Positions 9,029-19,275 of a DNA stretch of 64,000 nucleotides are shown in pieces; within the stretch, counting starts at the first letter, position 1; each line of letters starts with the position of its first letter. Made by a program: the position numbers and the translations under genes. Location of the stretch: NCBI GenBank assembly GCA_963757115.1, contig CAVWQV010000014.1, positions 62,001 to 126,000 of the forward strand, read 5' to 3'. The DNA comes from CAVWQV01 sp963757115. GTDB taxonomy: Bacteria > Pseudomonadota > Alphaproteobacteria > Acetobacterales > Acetobacteraceae. The notes under the pieces were generated by a model. It was not told the origin of the DNA. It worked only from the letters and a program-made list of their open reading frames with translations, and searched no databases.

Positions 9029-9841
9029 ATGACTCGGGGCGCAGCTTCTCGCACCTATCAGAGGGCGCTCGTCACCGGCGCGTCGAGCGGGATCGGCCGC
9101 GCACTGGCCGAGGCGCTACCGGCCGGGACCGACTTGCTACTGACCGGCCGCGATACCGGGTCCCTGCAAGTTCTCGCGACCGAACTCGAACGCCAGGGGC
9201 GCACGGTCGAGACGGTGACGGCTGATCTTTCGACCGACACCGGCCGCGACGCCGTCGGCGAGGCGAGCGAGGGCTTCAAGCCCGACCTGTTCATCTGCAA
9301 CGCCGGCCAGGGTCCCTACGGCCCGTTCGCGACCACGGCCGAAAACGTTCTGCGCTCCACTGTCGAGGTCAACGTCGTGACGCCGCTGGTGCTGATGCGT
9401 CGTCTTCTGCCTGGCATGGTCGAGAGGGCGCGGGCCGCCGGGGCGCGAGCAGGGGTGATCGTGACGGCGAGCGAGGTCGCCTTCTTTCCGGTGCCCTTTC
9501 TCGCAACCTATGCCGCGAGCAAGGCCTTCGATCTGTCCTTGGCCGAAGCCCTGGCAGCCGAGCACGCGCGCGACCCCGTCGACATCCTGGCACTCTGTCC
9601 CAGCGCGACCCGCACCGAGTTCGCGGCGCGCTCCGGCTTCGGCCCGAACTTGCCCGGAGCGCAGCGCCCGGCGACCGTTGCGCGCGCGGCGCTCGCAGCA
9701 CTCGGCCGGCAGCGGACCCTTACGGTCGGCCCGATCAGCGGCGGCGTGCTGGCGGCCCCCGCTCTGGTGCGCGCCGGCATCGCGCAAAGCATCGCGTTGG
9801 CGCTTGGCCGGATGGCGCGCCGTCGCACGTCCGACGACTAG
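9029..9841 (+). CDS. Short-chain dehydrogenase/reductase
   Basis: This 270-residue classical SDR has the cofactor motif TGASSGIG (residues about 17-24), the NAG motif in FICNAGQGPYG, a catalytic Ser (TASEVAFF) and YAASK (the Tyr-xxx-Lys pair). The arginine in TGRD after the second strand suggests NADP(H) preference. The substrate cannot be told. The stop codon overlaps the stop of the convergent MFS gene by four bases. Confidence 0.88.
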   Translation: MTRGAASRTYQRALVTGASSGIGRALAEALPAGTDLLLTGRDTGSLQVLATELERQGRTVETVTADLSTDTGRDAVGEASEGFKPDLFICNAGQGPYGPFATTAENVLRSTVEVNVVTPLVLMRRLLPGMVERARAAGARAGVIVTASEVAFFPVPFLATYAASKAFDLSLAEALAAEHARDPVDILALCPSATRTEFAARSGFGPNLPGAQRPATVARAALAALGRQRTLTVGPISGGVLAAPALVRAGIAQSIALALGRMARRRTSDD

Positions 9842-11125
9842 GCGGGCAGCCCTCTGCGCTTTGCCGAACGCGGGGCGCGGAGTGCGATTGCCGCGCCGCC
9901 CACGCACGCGCAAGCGACGCCGCACAGCGCGCCAAAACCCAGATCGGTGGTGATCGCGCCGCCCACGATTCCGCCCACCGTCGCGCCGAGCGCCGTGCAG
10001 GCGTTGAGCAGACCCACGCTCTCGCCCCGATCGGCTGGCGCCAAGGTCACCGCGAGCGTGTTGCTGCTGACGGCGAGCAGCGGCCAAATCACTTGCGTCA
10101 GGGCAAAGCCGGCCAACACCGGCCACGTCGCCCAGACTGGATGCACGAAGGCGAGCACCGCGAGGGCCGCGAGTACCGACCAAGCGCCCGACCAGTCCGG
10201 CGCGCATCAGGCCGTCGGCCGAACCCCAGGCCGTTCCCTTATGTTCCCACCGGCCGGCCAGCCCATAGATCGGCAGGCTCAGCAGGATGCCGGCAGCATA
10301 GGCGCCGGATGGAAGGATGGCCGCCGCACCAAATTCATGGGTCAGCGCGACTGGAAACATGACGGCGACGGCGTTCGTCGCCGTGTATGACAGCAACCAT
10401 ACCCCGAGGAAGCGCCGTAGGCCGCCGTGCGGCAGCCAGCCGAGCGAGGCGATGCCGCGCAGGCTTGCATGGTGGACACGTTGCGTGCCGGTGGCCGCCG
10501 CTTCGCCGCCGACCGGTGCCGGTGCCCGAACAGCGCGCCGTGGCACCGGGGCCAGGTCGCGCGGCGCCCATCGCCACGCAATCGGCCAAGCCGCAAGCAG
10601 GGCCAGCGACGCGCCTAGAAAGGCGGTGTGGGGAAGCCGTGCGCAGGCACCCGCCAGCAGCAACCCGGCGATCTGGCCGGCGCTGACGAATCCCTGTAGC
10701 ACCCCGATCCGCTCGTCCCATTCCTCCTCTGGGCAGTGCCCGACGATGAAAATGGTGCCCACGATGCTGGTCGCGACGACGCCGAAACCGCCTACGAAGG
10801 CCAGGGCGGCATGCGGCAACGCTCCATCCACGAAGGAGAACGCCCCGATCGCCGCGGCACTGAGCGGCAGCCCGGCCAATACTAGAAGAAGGTGATGGCC
10901 GCGCCGGTCCGCCCAGGCCCCAAGCACCGGTGCCAAGAGCCCTGCCGAAGCCCAGGCGGCGTAGATTAGGCCGCCCTTTGCCCCGGTGCCGGCCGAAAGC
11001 GGCAGTAGGATGGGTGCGGCCCCGTTCTGTACTAGGCCGAGCAGCCCGTAGGCAAAGAACCATGGTTGCACGGAGCGGGGGGGAGGGTGCCCGATCGCGG
11101 TTCGGCTGACGCGGGCTTGGCTCAA
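9838..11125 (-). pseudogene. MFS transporter (one-base frameshift)
   Basis: This is a 12-helix MFS permease. The N-terminal two-thirds, up to AWGSADGLMRAGLV, is in one frame, and the end (from SVLAALAVLAFVHPVWATW to the stop at 9838) is in another. Dropping one G of the GGG run (CCC at 10187-10189 on the plus strand) gives a single 428-residue protein. The TTG start at 11125 overlaps the TGA of the metal-exporter gene (TTGA), so the two are co-translated. The substrate is unknown; EEEWDERIGVLQGFVSAGQ in the loop before the middle helices is its most distinctive segment. It could be a genuine lesion or a sequence error. Confidence 0.75.
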
Positions 11126-12087
11126 ACCACGTCCTCTGGCGCTAGCGTGCAGGGCCGGGCTGGGTCGCCACCCTCGACCTGGAACGTGGCGTGCCCGATG
11201 CCATAGCGATGGCGCAGAGCGGCGGAAGCTTCCTGCAACAAACTGTCGTCCTGCCCCGCGCCTGGTCGGACCAGATGCACGGTAAGCGCCGTTTCCGTCG
11301 TGCTCAGGCCCCAGATATGCAGGTCGTGGACTTCCGATACACCGGGCAAGCCCGTGAGGTAGGCCCGCACGCCTTCCGGGTCCACGCCCTTCGGCACCTT
11401 GTCCATCGCGAGATCGGTGCTCTGACGCAGCAAGGCCCAGGTCGAGGCAAGGATCAAGCCGGACACGACGAGGCTCACCGCCGGATCGATCCAGGCCCAG
11501 CCGGTCAGCAAGATTATAAGGCCGGAAGCGACCACCCCCGCGGACACAAGGGCATCGGCAGCCATGTGCAGGAACGCTGCGCGCACGTTCAGATCGCCTT
11601 CCCGCCCGCGCGCGAACAGCCATGCCGTGCCGCCGTTAACGGCAATTCCGGCCGCCGCCACCAGCATCACCGTCTTGCCGCCGACCGCTCCTGGAGCCAC
11701 GCCCGCCACGAGCCGTTGCGCTGCTTCGAAGGCGATGGCCCCGACGCTGACCAGCAGGACGACGGCGTTGGCGAGGGAGGCAAGGATGGAGCTTCGGCCG
11801 TAGCCGTAGGTCCGCTCGCGCGTGGGACGGCGCCGGCCGAGTGCTGCGGCGCCCCAGGCGAGCAGCAGTCCGAGCACGTCGCCCAGGTTGTGTACGGCGT
11901 CGGCCAGCAGTGCCACCGAATGTGCCCCGATCCCGAACACGATCTCGGCGGCCACGAAGGCAGCATTCAGGCCGGCGCCAAGGGCGAACGCTCCGTCGAA
12001 CCGATCTGGTGGCCCATGATGGTGAGCGTGGCCGTGCGCCGCGGCTTGGTCGCCCTCCGCATGAAGATGCGCATGCCCCTCGCTCAT
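11122..12087 (-). CDS. Cation diffusion facilitator (CzcD/ZitB-like metal exporter)
   Basis: This 321-residue inner-membrane protein has the histidine-rich N-terminus common in zinc exporters (GHAHLH...HGHAHHHG), six membrane helices, and both metal-site motifs: ADAVHNLGD in helix 2 and HMAADALVS in helix 5 (the HxxxD of the Zn2+-selective DD-HD type). The C-terminal cytoplasmic metallochaperone-like domain contains VSEVHDLHIWGLS. It probably exports Zn2+/Cd2+/Co2+ in exchange for protons. It lies upstream of, and overlaps, the MFS gene. Confidence 0.93.
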   Translation of the reverse strand: MSEGHAHLHAEGDQAAAHGHAHHHGPPDRFDGAFALGAGLNAAFVAAEIVFGIGAHSVALLADAVHNLGDVLGLLLAWGAAALGRRRPTRERTYGYGRSSILASLANAVVLLVSVGAIAFEAAQRLVAGVAPGAVGGKTVMLVAAAGIAVNGGTAWLFARGREGDLNVRAAFLHMAADALVSAGVVASGLIILLTGWAWIDPAVSLVVSGLILASTWALLRQSTDLAMDKVPKGVDPEGVRAYLTGLPGVSEVHDLHIWGLSTTETALTVHLVRPGAGQDDSLLQEASAALRHRYGIGHATFQVEGGDPARPCTLAPEDVV

Positions 12088-12249
12088 GGGGCGGGGCTGA
12101 CGCCGATCGGCACGCGCGGATGATGGCTGAAGCTCAACATGACGAACCCTCGGCGGAGCGTGTGACAGCGGAGCGGATCATTCCGCTACTACACGCGGTG
12201 TAGCAGGGGCAACCGCCCGGCTGCTTTTGCCGGATCTCGAGGCCAAGCG

Positions 12250-12912
12250 TTACCGGGAGGGCTGGCTACCCTGCTGCATGGGTTGGTCCTGCTGCGTGGG
12301 GTAGGTCGAAGTCGTCGCACCCGAGGAGCCTCGGTGCGAGAAGCAGCCAAGCTTGTAGCATCCGAACAGGGCGGCAGCCGCGGCGCCGATAGCGACCTTG
12401 GTGCCGGTGGACATGCCAGCCGACGCGGTTTTGTCGGGAGAGGCGGGAGCCGGGGCGGAGGAGGACGCCGGCCGTCCCGCCGCACCAACGACCACCCCGA
12501 TGCGCTGTGCCTGCCCCGGCCCACCGCCCCCCGGGATGTAATCGACCATCGCCTGCGTGCCGGGCGTGACGGAGCCGATATACGCTGCAAACGCCGCGAT
12601 GGTCGGGAAGACCTGCCCGTCCACCGCAATGATCTGATCGCCGACCCGAAGCCCGGCCTGCGCGCCCGCCGACCCCGGCCGCACGCGCTTGACCCGCATG
12701 AGCTCGAACGTCATGCCCGAACCCGAGTCGGTGATCCGCTGCGCTCGTTCCACGTCAAGGCCAAGGGCGCCCTGATTGTGCGGCAGACCGGCTGCGTCCT
12801 GCGCGGAAAGCAGCCGGTAACCCATCGGATTGTCCGCCCGCGCCGGGCCAGCCAGCCCGCCGAGCATTAGTCCGCCGGTGACCATCAGCGTTGTCAGAAG
12901 GCGTATTGCCAT
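12250..12912 (-). CDS. Secreted PDZ-domain protein
   Basis: This 220-residue protein has a signal peptide (MAIRLLTTLMVTGGLMLGGLA, cleaved near GPARA-DN). A single PDZ domain at residues about 60-135 has RPGSAGAQAGLRVGDQIIAV as its hallmark. A proline/serine linker, a glycine/alanine hydrophobic segment (VAIGAAAAALFG) with two cysteines (CYKLGC), and a serine/threonine/glutamine-rich tail follow. There is no protease domain. ATG 12912 was chosen because the signal peptide begins there and AAGGGCGG precedes it; an upstream ATG at 12969 would put charged residues in front. The role is unknown; a periplasmic scaffold is plausible. Confidence 0.75.
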   Translation of the reverse strand: MAIRLLTTLMVTGGLMLGGLAGPARADNPMGYRLLSAQDAAGLPHNQGALGLDVERAQRITDSGSGMTFELMRVKRVRPGSAGAQAGLRVGDQIIAVDGQVFPTIAAFAAYIGSVTPGTQAMVDYIPGGGGPGQAQRIGVVVGAAGRPASSSAPAPASPDKTASAGMSTGTKVAIGAAAAALFGCYKLGCFSHRGSSGATTSTYPTQQDQPMQQGSQPSR

Positions 12913-12972
12913 TCTGCCGCCCTTATTTTGAGCGCGCTGGCGCCCGTGCTCGTTCGGGCGCCGCGCCACGGT

Positions 12973-13437
12973 TCAGACCGAGACCGTGCCCTCGTCGGGC
13001 AGATGCCCGTTCGGCGTGACACCGTTCACGACGTTGGGCAGATGCTGGCTCAACTGCGAGAGGAAATCGTGTGGCGCCATATTGGCTTGGCTGGCCATCG
13101 ACTGCACCTGATTGTCGCCCAAGACGTTTTGCAGCTGTTGCGGCGAAACCGGCTGATTAGGCCCGTTGCTGATCCAGGACTGCACGACCTGCCCGAGCCC
13201 GGCTTGCTGGAAAGCGGAGACAAGGCCACCGAGGCCGCCGGCGAGGCCGCCCAACCCTTGGCCGCCTGCGCCCTGGCCACCCAAGCCCTGCCCTTGCGTC
13301 TGAGGGTTAGCGGCCATCCCGCCCTGCTGGCCACCCTGCTGGCCCGCCAGCATGTTCATCAGGACGTTTTGCAGGGGGGAACCGCCGGCGCCGCCCCCGC
13401 CCATCAAACCGCCGATCACTTGATCCAGTAGCCCCAT
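12973..13437 (-). CDS. YidB-like protein (DUF937)
   Basis: This 154-residue protein begins MGLLDQVIGGLMGG, the conserved YidB start. A long glycine/glutamine low-complexity linker at residues 17-75 precedes the DUF937 core: AFQQAGLGQVVQSWISNGPN, PVSPQQLQNVLG and the LSQHLPNVVNGVTPNGHLP end. The function is not known in any organism. It lies 60 bases upstream of the PDZ gene on the same strand. Confidence 0.85.
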   Translation of the reverse strand: MGLLDQVIGGLMGGGGAGGSPLQNVLMNMLAGQQGGQQGGMAANPQTQGQGLGGQGAGGQGLGGLAGGLGGLVSAFQQAGLGQVVQSWISNGPNQPVSPQQLQNVLGDNQVQSMASQANMAPHDFLSQLSQHLPNVVNGVTPNGHLPDEGTVSV

Positions 13438-13557
13438 CTGTTCTGCTCCCGTGTGAGGCCCGGCGCGAACGGCGCAGGCCGGTGTCGGACAACGCCCATT
13501 TCTCCCAATCGTTGCGACGGCGGCAAAATCGGGCTCACGCCGCGGCGCTGAGGCGCA

Positions 13558-16500
13558 TCACGTTCGCATCGCCATCTCCACTCGTGCCCGAAGATCGCTG
13601 AGATGCGACAACGCTTGAAGCCGCGCCGCCACCTCCCGGTCCCGGCGCCCCGGGCCGAGCGTGCGGTCGAGGCTCAAGAGGCAGCGCCGTTCCAGCACGG
13701 GGAACCCGAGCGCTTGGGCGCAGCCGACCGCCTCGCGGAGCATCCGCTCGCCCTTGGCCGGTTCGGATTGCGCCGCGATCAGCGCGGCAATCCGGCGCAA
13801 CTCAGGCTCAAGCCAGAGAAAACTGCTCGCGCTCATGAGGTCGAGGGCCCGCGCGCAAGCCGTCTTCGCGGCGTCCCACTCGCCAAGCCGCCGCCGCGCC
13901 TCGGCCAGCAGCCCCAGGTAGCCTGCAACCGAAAGCCGGAACTCGATGGCGTCGAGAAGTGCGACGGCCTCGCTCAGCGCCGCGGCCCCTTCCTGGAGAT
14001 CGCCGCGCTGACACATGGCCCAGCCCAGGTTGGCGAGACCCACGGGGCGGAAAAACCCAAACTGATGCTGCTCGGCAAGCGCCAGCATCCGTTTCGCTTC
14101 GTGCAGCATCGGGTCGGCCGCGCCGCACAGGCCGAACACCCACCCAGCGACGTAAGCAAGCGGGATCATCGTGGAATGCGGATGCCGCAGGGCGTCTGCC
14201 GACCGGAGGGCATCCACCCCGATCGCGAGCGCGCGATCAACGTCGCCCAAACAGAACAGCGCCAAGCTCAGGTTCGATTTGGTATGCACCTCGGTGTTCT
14301 GTCCGAACAGGTGCGTGGTGGCCGCGTCGCGCTCCGGCACGTAAAGGCGCATCGAGCACTCGAAGTGCTCCAACGCTTCCCTCGCCTTTGCTTGCCCGAA
14401 CAGGACCATGCCAAGCGTGCGGTGCCCGACGACCCGGCCCAACTCACTGCCGCTGCGCTCCGCGAGGGAGAGGAACAGCCGGGCAAGCGAGGCCGCTTCA
14501 TCGACCCGGCCGCGGCAGTTCGTGAAGGTGAACTGGCCGAACGCGAACGCCAGCACCAAGGGTGAGGGCTCGCCTTCCCGACACAGTGCGAGCCCGCGCG
14601 CGCAGCATTCGGAAAGCCTGGGCGAGGTCGCACCCTCGGTTGCCGTGATGGAGCCGATCAACACGGCTTGCAGGTTCAGTTCGAGTTGCCGACGTGCAGC
14701 CGCGCCCGGCAGCGAGTTCGAGCAACTGCAGCCCGCGCCGGATATGCGCGACAGCCTCCGCATGCGCCGAGCGTTGGGCCGCGCTCCGCCCGGCCTGCAA
14801 CCAGGCCTCCGCTGCGGCGGGGCCGCGACCGGCTTCCGTAAGATGATGCGCCCTGATCTCGGGCGGAGCTCGCCCCGATTGCTCATCGTGTTCTAACGCG
14901 TGTGCAATTCGCGCGTGCAGGTTCCGCCGCTGGTCATGCAAAGCCAATTCATATGCCATGCGCCGCAGCAGAGCGTGTCGGAACTCGTAATGCAGCTCGG
15001 CGCCGAGTTGGCGCGGTACTAAAATTTCCGCGTCCACAAGGGCCTGCAACGGCGGCGCGATCGTCGGCGGGTCTTCCTCCAGCACGGAAGCCAGAAATTC
15101 CGGCGTGAAAGACCGCCCGACGCAGGCCGCAGCCTGCACGATCGGTCGCGCGCCTGGCCTGCGGTCGAGCCGCTCGGACATCATCTCCGCCAACATGAGC
15201 GGAACGCCGCCCCGTCGCGGAGCCGCCCGCGCTTGCTGCCCTTCCTCGATTAGGGAGATAACGAGTTGCTCGAGAAACAACGGCACGCCCTCGGCCGCCT
15301 CGATCGCGCGTGCGGTGGCATCGGGCGACAGCGCCTCCGCTCCCGGGATGGATCGAACGATCTCGCGGCTGTGCTGACCATTCATCCCGCCCAGCCGAAT
15401 AACCTCGTCGGCCGGAGGAAGAGGCGGGCCTTCCGGGAAGGATCGCCGGGTCAGCAGAACCAGGAGTGGCGCATCGGCCAGTTTGGGCGTCGCCTCGTTC
15501 AGGAACTCCGCCGAGGACGGGTCGAGCCAGTGCGCGTCCTCGATCCAGATCACCAAGGGCTGCGCGCGCGCACTGAGCGCGAGCATACTAAACAGCAGAT
15601 CATGCTGCTTTCGCTTGAACAGGAACGGCGTCGGGGTTTGTGGATCGAGGGCGGTGCCGGCGGCCAGCCCCAGCAGGCCAGCGACGATCTCCTGGTTTTC
15701 CGGTGTATCGGCGCCGTACTCCTCCAGCAGTGCGGATAATTTGCGAGCGCGCGTGGCCGCGTCGTCGCCAACGCTCAGCCTGGCCCGCCCCCACAAGTAG
15801 CTACCGTAGGGGTAGAGCGGCGTGCTCGCAAAAATCTCCTGACAATTCATCTGCGCCAGGAGCACGCTTTTCATTTCGGGTCCGTTGCAGAACTCTGCGA
15901 CGAGTCGTGTCTTGCCGATCCCCGCGTCGCCCACTACCGCGACCGTTTGCAGCCGGCGCTCACGCTTGGCCACGTTCCATCGCTCGACCAGCCGTGTCAT
16001 TGCGTCTCGCCGGCCGACCAGGCGCGTTGCACCCCGAATCAATCGCGTGTCGGAGTGCGTGGCGCCCGGCCGCACACGGCTCACCTCGAACAAGGGGATG
16101 GCCCGCTGCAGGCCGCGGAGCGACTGCATGCCGAGTGGCACGAACTCGAATTGGCCGGCAACAAGGTCGATAGTGTCCTTGCTGACGAGAATGCGGCCGG
16201 CGGGCGCCTCCGTCTGAATGCGCTTGGCCAAGTTTACGACTTCGCCGAACGCGGTGTGCTCGGAATAGCGCCCGCCGACCATTTCAGGGGCTATGAGCAC
16301 GAGCCCGCTGTGGATTCCGGCGTGAACGGATAAGGAAGACACGCCCGCTCCGCTGAAGCCTGTGTCCAGGCTCGGAAGCTGCTCGTTCAGCTCAAGTGCT
16401 GCCCGCACCGCCCGCTCGGCGTCATTCTCGCGCGCGATCGGGTAGCCGAAATAGACCAGGACGTCGTCACCCGTGCAGCGAGCCACAAACCCGCCGAAGC

Positions 16501-16669
16501 GGTCCATGACCCGCATCACAAGGTTCTGGTATCGGCGTTGCAGGGCCCGAAGGTCCTCGGGGTCGAGCAACTCGGCCAAATGCGTGTAGCCGACCAGATC
16601 GACAAAGAGAATGCTGAGATAACGGCGTTCGGGAACGGTCAAACCGTACTCCGGGGTCACACTATCCAT
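13558..16669 (-). pseudogene. Adenylate/guanylate cyclase domain + AAA ATPase + TPR regulator (one-base frameshift)
   Basis: Corrected, this is a 1036-residue signalling protein. A class III nucleotide cyclase domain at residues 15-190 has both metal aspartates (ILFVDLVGYT, CTGDDVLVYFG). A P-loop NTPase follows with GDAGIGKTRLV, VIWIEDAHWLDPSS and LLLVLLTRRS-type sensor strand, then a long TPR-like helical region. Such proteins are cytoplasmic regulators related to LuxR/AfsR-type ATPases. The frame breaks at LQLLEL: removing one base near 14713 continues into LPGAAARRQLELNLQAVL and on to the stop at 13558. ATG 16669 has AGGGGG upstream and is preferred to an upstream start at 16789. No other lesion is seen. 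Confidence 0.8.
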
Positions 16670-16854
16670 GTCAGCCCCCTTGCGCGCCCGTATTGTGTGC
16701 CCGGCTAAGTTGCGCCGGCTGCCCTCTCCACAACGGTGGCTATCTGCGCCACCTTCGTCATTGTCATGGTGACCTGTGCGGCCTAGCATCTTTCTGCTTG
16801 CGTGCTAATCCCCCCTGGAGCCGCGGCCGGTGCCGCCGAGGCCGGAGAGCGACT

Positions 16855-18498
16855 GTGTTGAAGGCACCCCGAGTGTTGCGAGGCCGGCCTGCCGGGGGCG
16901 GCTGTCCGCCGAAGCGCCAAGCGCTAGTCATCTGCGCCCACTCTGCGCCCGGGCCGCGACAAGCGGCGCTCGCGGTATTTCATGCAGCCGATCGCCGGGC
17001 TCCACGTCGCATCCTTGATCGACAAGTCGCGCTTTGACGTGCGATTGCACCATGAGGACTGGCACGGACCATTCGACACAGCCCGTTGCGCAGGCGCTAA
17101 ATTGTATTCCTCACGGGATTGCAGCCGGATTTCGACCGGATGCGCCAACTCGCCTACTTCTTTCGGCGCCACGGTGCCACGGTGATTGCCGGCGGCAGCA
17201 TCTGCACCTCGTTCCCCGAGTTCGCGACCGAATTCTTCGACGCGGTCTGCGCCGGTGGCGTCGACAGCGTTCCGGACGTCCTCGAGGACTACCTGACGGG
17301 GTCGCTTAAGCCGATTTATCGCTCGCCTATTGCGCATATCAAACCCTACCAGGTCGACTACACGTTGTTTACAGGGAACAATATCAATCCAAGCGTGCAT
17401 CTTATGGAGGCGTCCCGAGGATGTAGTTTCAAATGCACCTTCTGCGTCATTCCAGGCGAGGCTGGGGCGCACGCGGCTTATGACCTTGGCGCGTTCTCGG
17501 CCTCGCTGGACAGCGCGATCTCGTCGAGCCCGCTTTGCAGCTTCCGCCGGTGGTATCCGGTCGTGATGCTGCTCGACAACAATTTCTCCGACGATCGGGC
17601 GCACATGCTGCGCGTCTGCGAGTTATTGCGTCTTCACCCGAAGGTGCGCGGCTGGGGGGCGCTGGTAACGCAAAACATATTGCAGGATCGCGCGCTGGTG
17701 CGCGAGATGGCGCGAGCAAAGTGTATCGGGTTGTTCGCCGGCATCGAATCGCTCGATCCCGCCATGCTGCGACGCTATAACAAGACACAGAACCTGAGCC
17801 GCCGATCCAACATTATGGACGACATCGCCTATGCCGAGGCGCAGGGCATCTCCATCGGCTACGGCTACCTGTTCGATCCTCGCTACCAGACCGCGGCGGA
17901 GATGGAAGGGCAGATCCGGCTCATCTCGCAGCACAAGCTGATGCCGATGCCGGTGTATCTGAGCGTGGTGGCGCCGCTCGCCGGCACTGCGAGCTTCTGG
18001 ACCGAGCTCCAGGCGCGTCATCTGGCACCGAACCTCCGCCTGCGCGATCTTGACGGCGAGGCGATCGCCTATCGGGCGCTGGCCGATGAGCCAGATACGC
18101 TGGTCGGGTTCATCGAACGCATGTTCCGCCGCCCATGGACCGTGGTCAGCCCGCTCGGGATTGTGCTCAAGACTTTGCGGCGGATCGCACGGGCGCGCTC
18201 GCTCAACCCGGTGCGCTGGTACGTCATCGCCAACGCGAACCTGCATTGCTACGTGTGGTCGAGAGCGACCCCATCGCAGCCCCGGACGTATCTAGCCGGC
18301 ACCGACGCCCTCGACCCGCAATACGCTGAACGCCCCATCGATCTTTCTGAGCAGGACCGCCGCCGCTACTTTGATCCCGTTGCCCTGACCGATGCCGAAG
18401 GAGGTCCGGTCGCATGGCTCCAGCCCTACGTGCCGCAGAAGCGGGACCTGAAGCAGAAGCGCCGGGGGGAGGCGGGACTCACCTCCGTCCAGGCATAA
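16855..18498 (+). pseudogene. B12-binding-type radical SAM protein (two compensating frameshifts)
   Basis: The intact part from 17119 shows the end of a cobalamin-binding-like Rossmann domain (FFRRHGATVIAGG) and a full radical SAM domain with the cluster motif SRGCSFKCTFCV (CxxxCxxC), LDNNFSDD and FAGIESLD. Upstream the expected N-terminus is present in pieces: PIAGLHVASLIDKSRFDVRL starts near 16985, and the link AKIVFLTGLQPDFD is restored by adding one A to the AAA run near 17096. A second shift near 16960 would join an ALVICAHSAPGPR segment with a GTG start at 16855. Corrected length is about 547 residues. The reaction is unknown. The first 45 codons are less certain. Confidence 0.65.
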
Positions 18499-18542
18499 CG
18501 GAGCGCCCCGAGCACCGTTGGGCTACGGAGGGCATTGCCCCC

Positions 18543-19268
18543 ATGGAACGGCCCGGCCCGGTGGGCCGCGGCCTCGCCGCCATGGTCCGCTTTGCCGAGC
18601 GCCTGAACCGGCGCTGTGCGCGGCTCGGTAACCCTCCGGTCTATGAGAACGCGGCATTCCCCTGGGTGTCGGCCATCGAACGCGATTGGCGAACGATCCG
18701 GGGCGAGCTCGACGGGGTGCTCGATCGCAAGGCGGCGCTGCCGAACGTACAGGACATCACGCTCGACGCCGCCTCTATCACCCGTGACGCCGGATGGAAG
18801 GTCTTCATCCTGATGGCCTACGGCGTCCGGTCGCAGCCGAGCATCGCACTTTGCCCGGAAACCTGGCGGATCGTGCGGCGGATTCCCGGCCTCACGACGG
18901 CGATGTTCTCCGTGTTCGAGCCGGGCAAGCGCCTGCCGCTGCATCGCGGCCCGTATAACGGGGTGCTCCGGCTGCATCTCGGCCTCCTGGTGCCCGAGGC
19001 GAGCGACCGGGTTGCCATCCGGATCGCCTCCGAAACGCACCAATGGGGGGAAGGCCGCGCGCTCGTGTTCGACGACGCTTACGAGCACGAGGCATGGAAC
19101 GAGAGCGATCGGCCGCGCGTGGTGTTGTTTGTGGACTTCGCCAAGCCGCTGCGCTTCCCGGCCAACTGGCTGAACTACGCGCTGCTCCGGATGGCCATGT
19201 TCACGCCGTATCTGCGCGAGGGGGCGGAGAACCTGCGCCAATGGGAGCGCCGGTTTTACGGCAGCTAG
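18543..19268 (+). CDS. Aspartyl/asparaginyl beta-hydroxylase-family (LpxO-like) protein
   Basis: This 241-residue 2-oxoglutarate/Fe(II) oxygenase-like protein has the expected residues. LPLHRGPYNGVLRLHLGL holds the first histidine and the substrate arginine; DDAYEHEAWN holds the second histidine; PRVVLFVDFAKP holds the 2-oxoglutarate arginine. C-terminal hydrophobic stretches may anchor it to the membrane. Family members hydroxylate Asp/Asn residues or, as LpxO, the fatty acid of lipid A. It starts 44 bases after the radical SAM gene; GGAGGG precedes ATG 18543, favouring it over longer forms that overlap that gene. The pair is probably an operon. Confidence 0.8.
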   Translation: MERPGPVGRGLAAMVRFAERLNRRCARLGNPPVYENAAFPWVSAIERDWRTIRGELDGVLDRKAALPNVQDITLDAASITRDAGWKVFILMAYGVRSQPSIALCPETWRIVRRIPGLTTAMFSVFEPGKRLPLHRGPYNGVLRLHLGLLVPEASDRVAIRIASETHQWGEGRALVFDDAYEHEAWNESDRPRVVLFVDFAKPLRFPANWLNYALLRMAMFTPYLREGAENLRQWERRFYGS

Positions 19269-19275
19269 ATAGTTC

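Noticed and set aside
9137..11623. 828-codon open frame on the minus strand
   Set aside because: Only its middle part is the MFS transporter; both ends are antisense or out-of-frame readings of the SDR and CDF genes.
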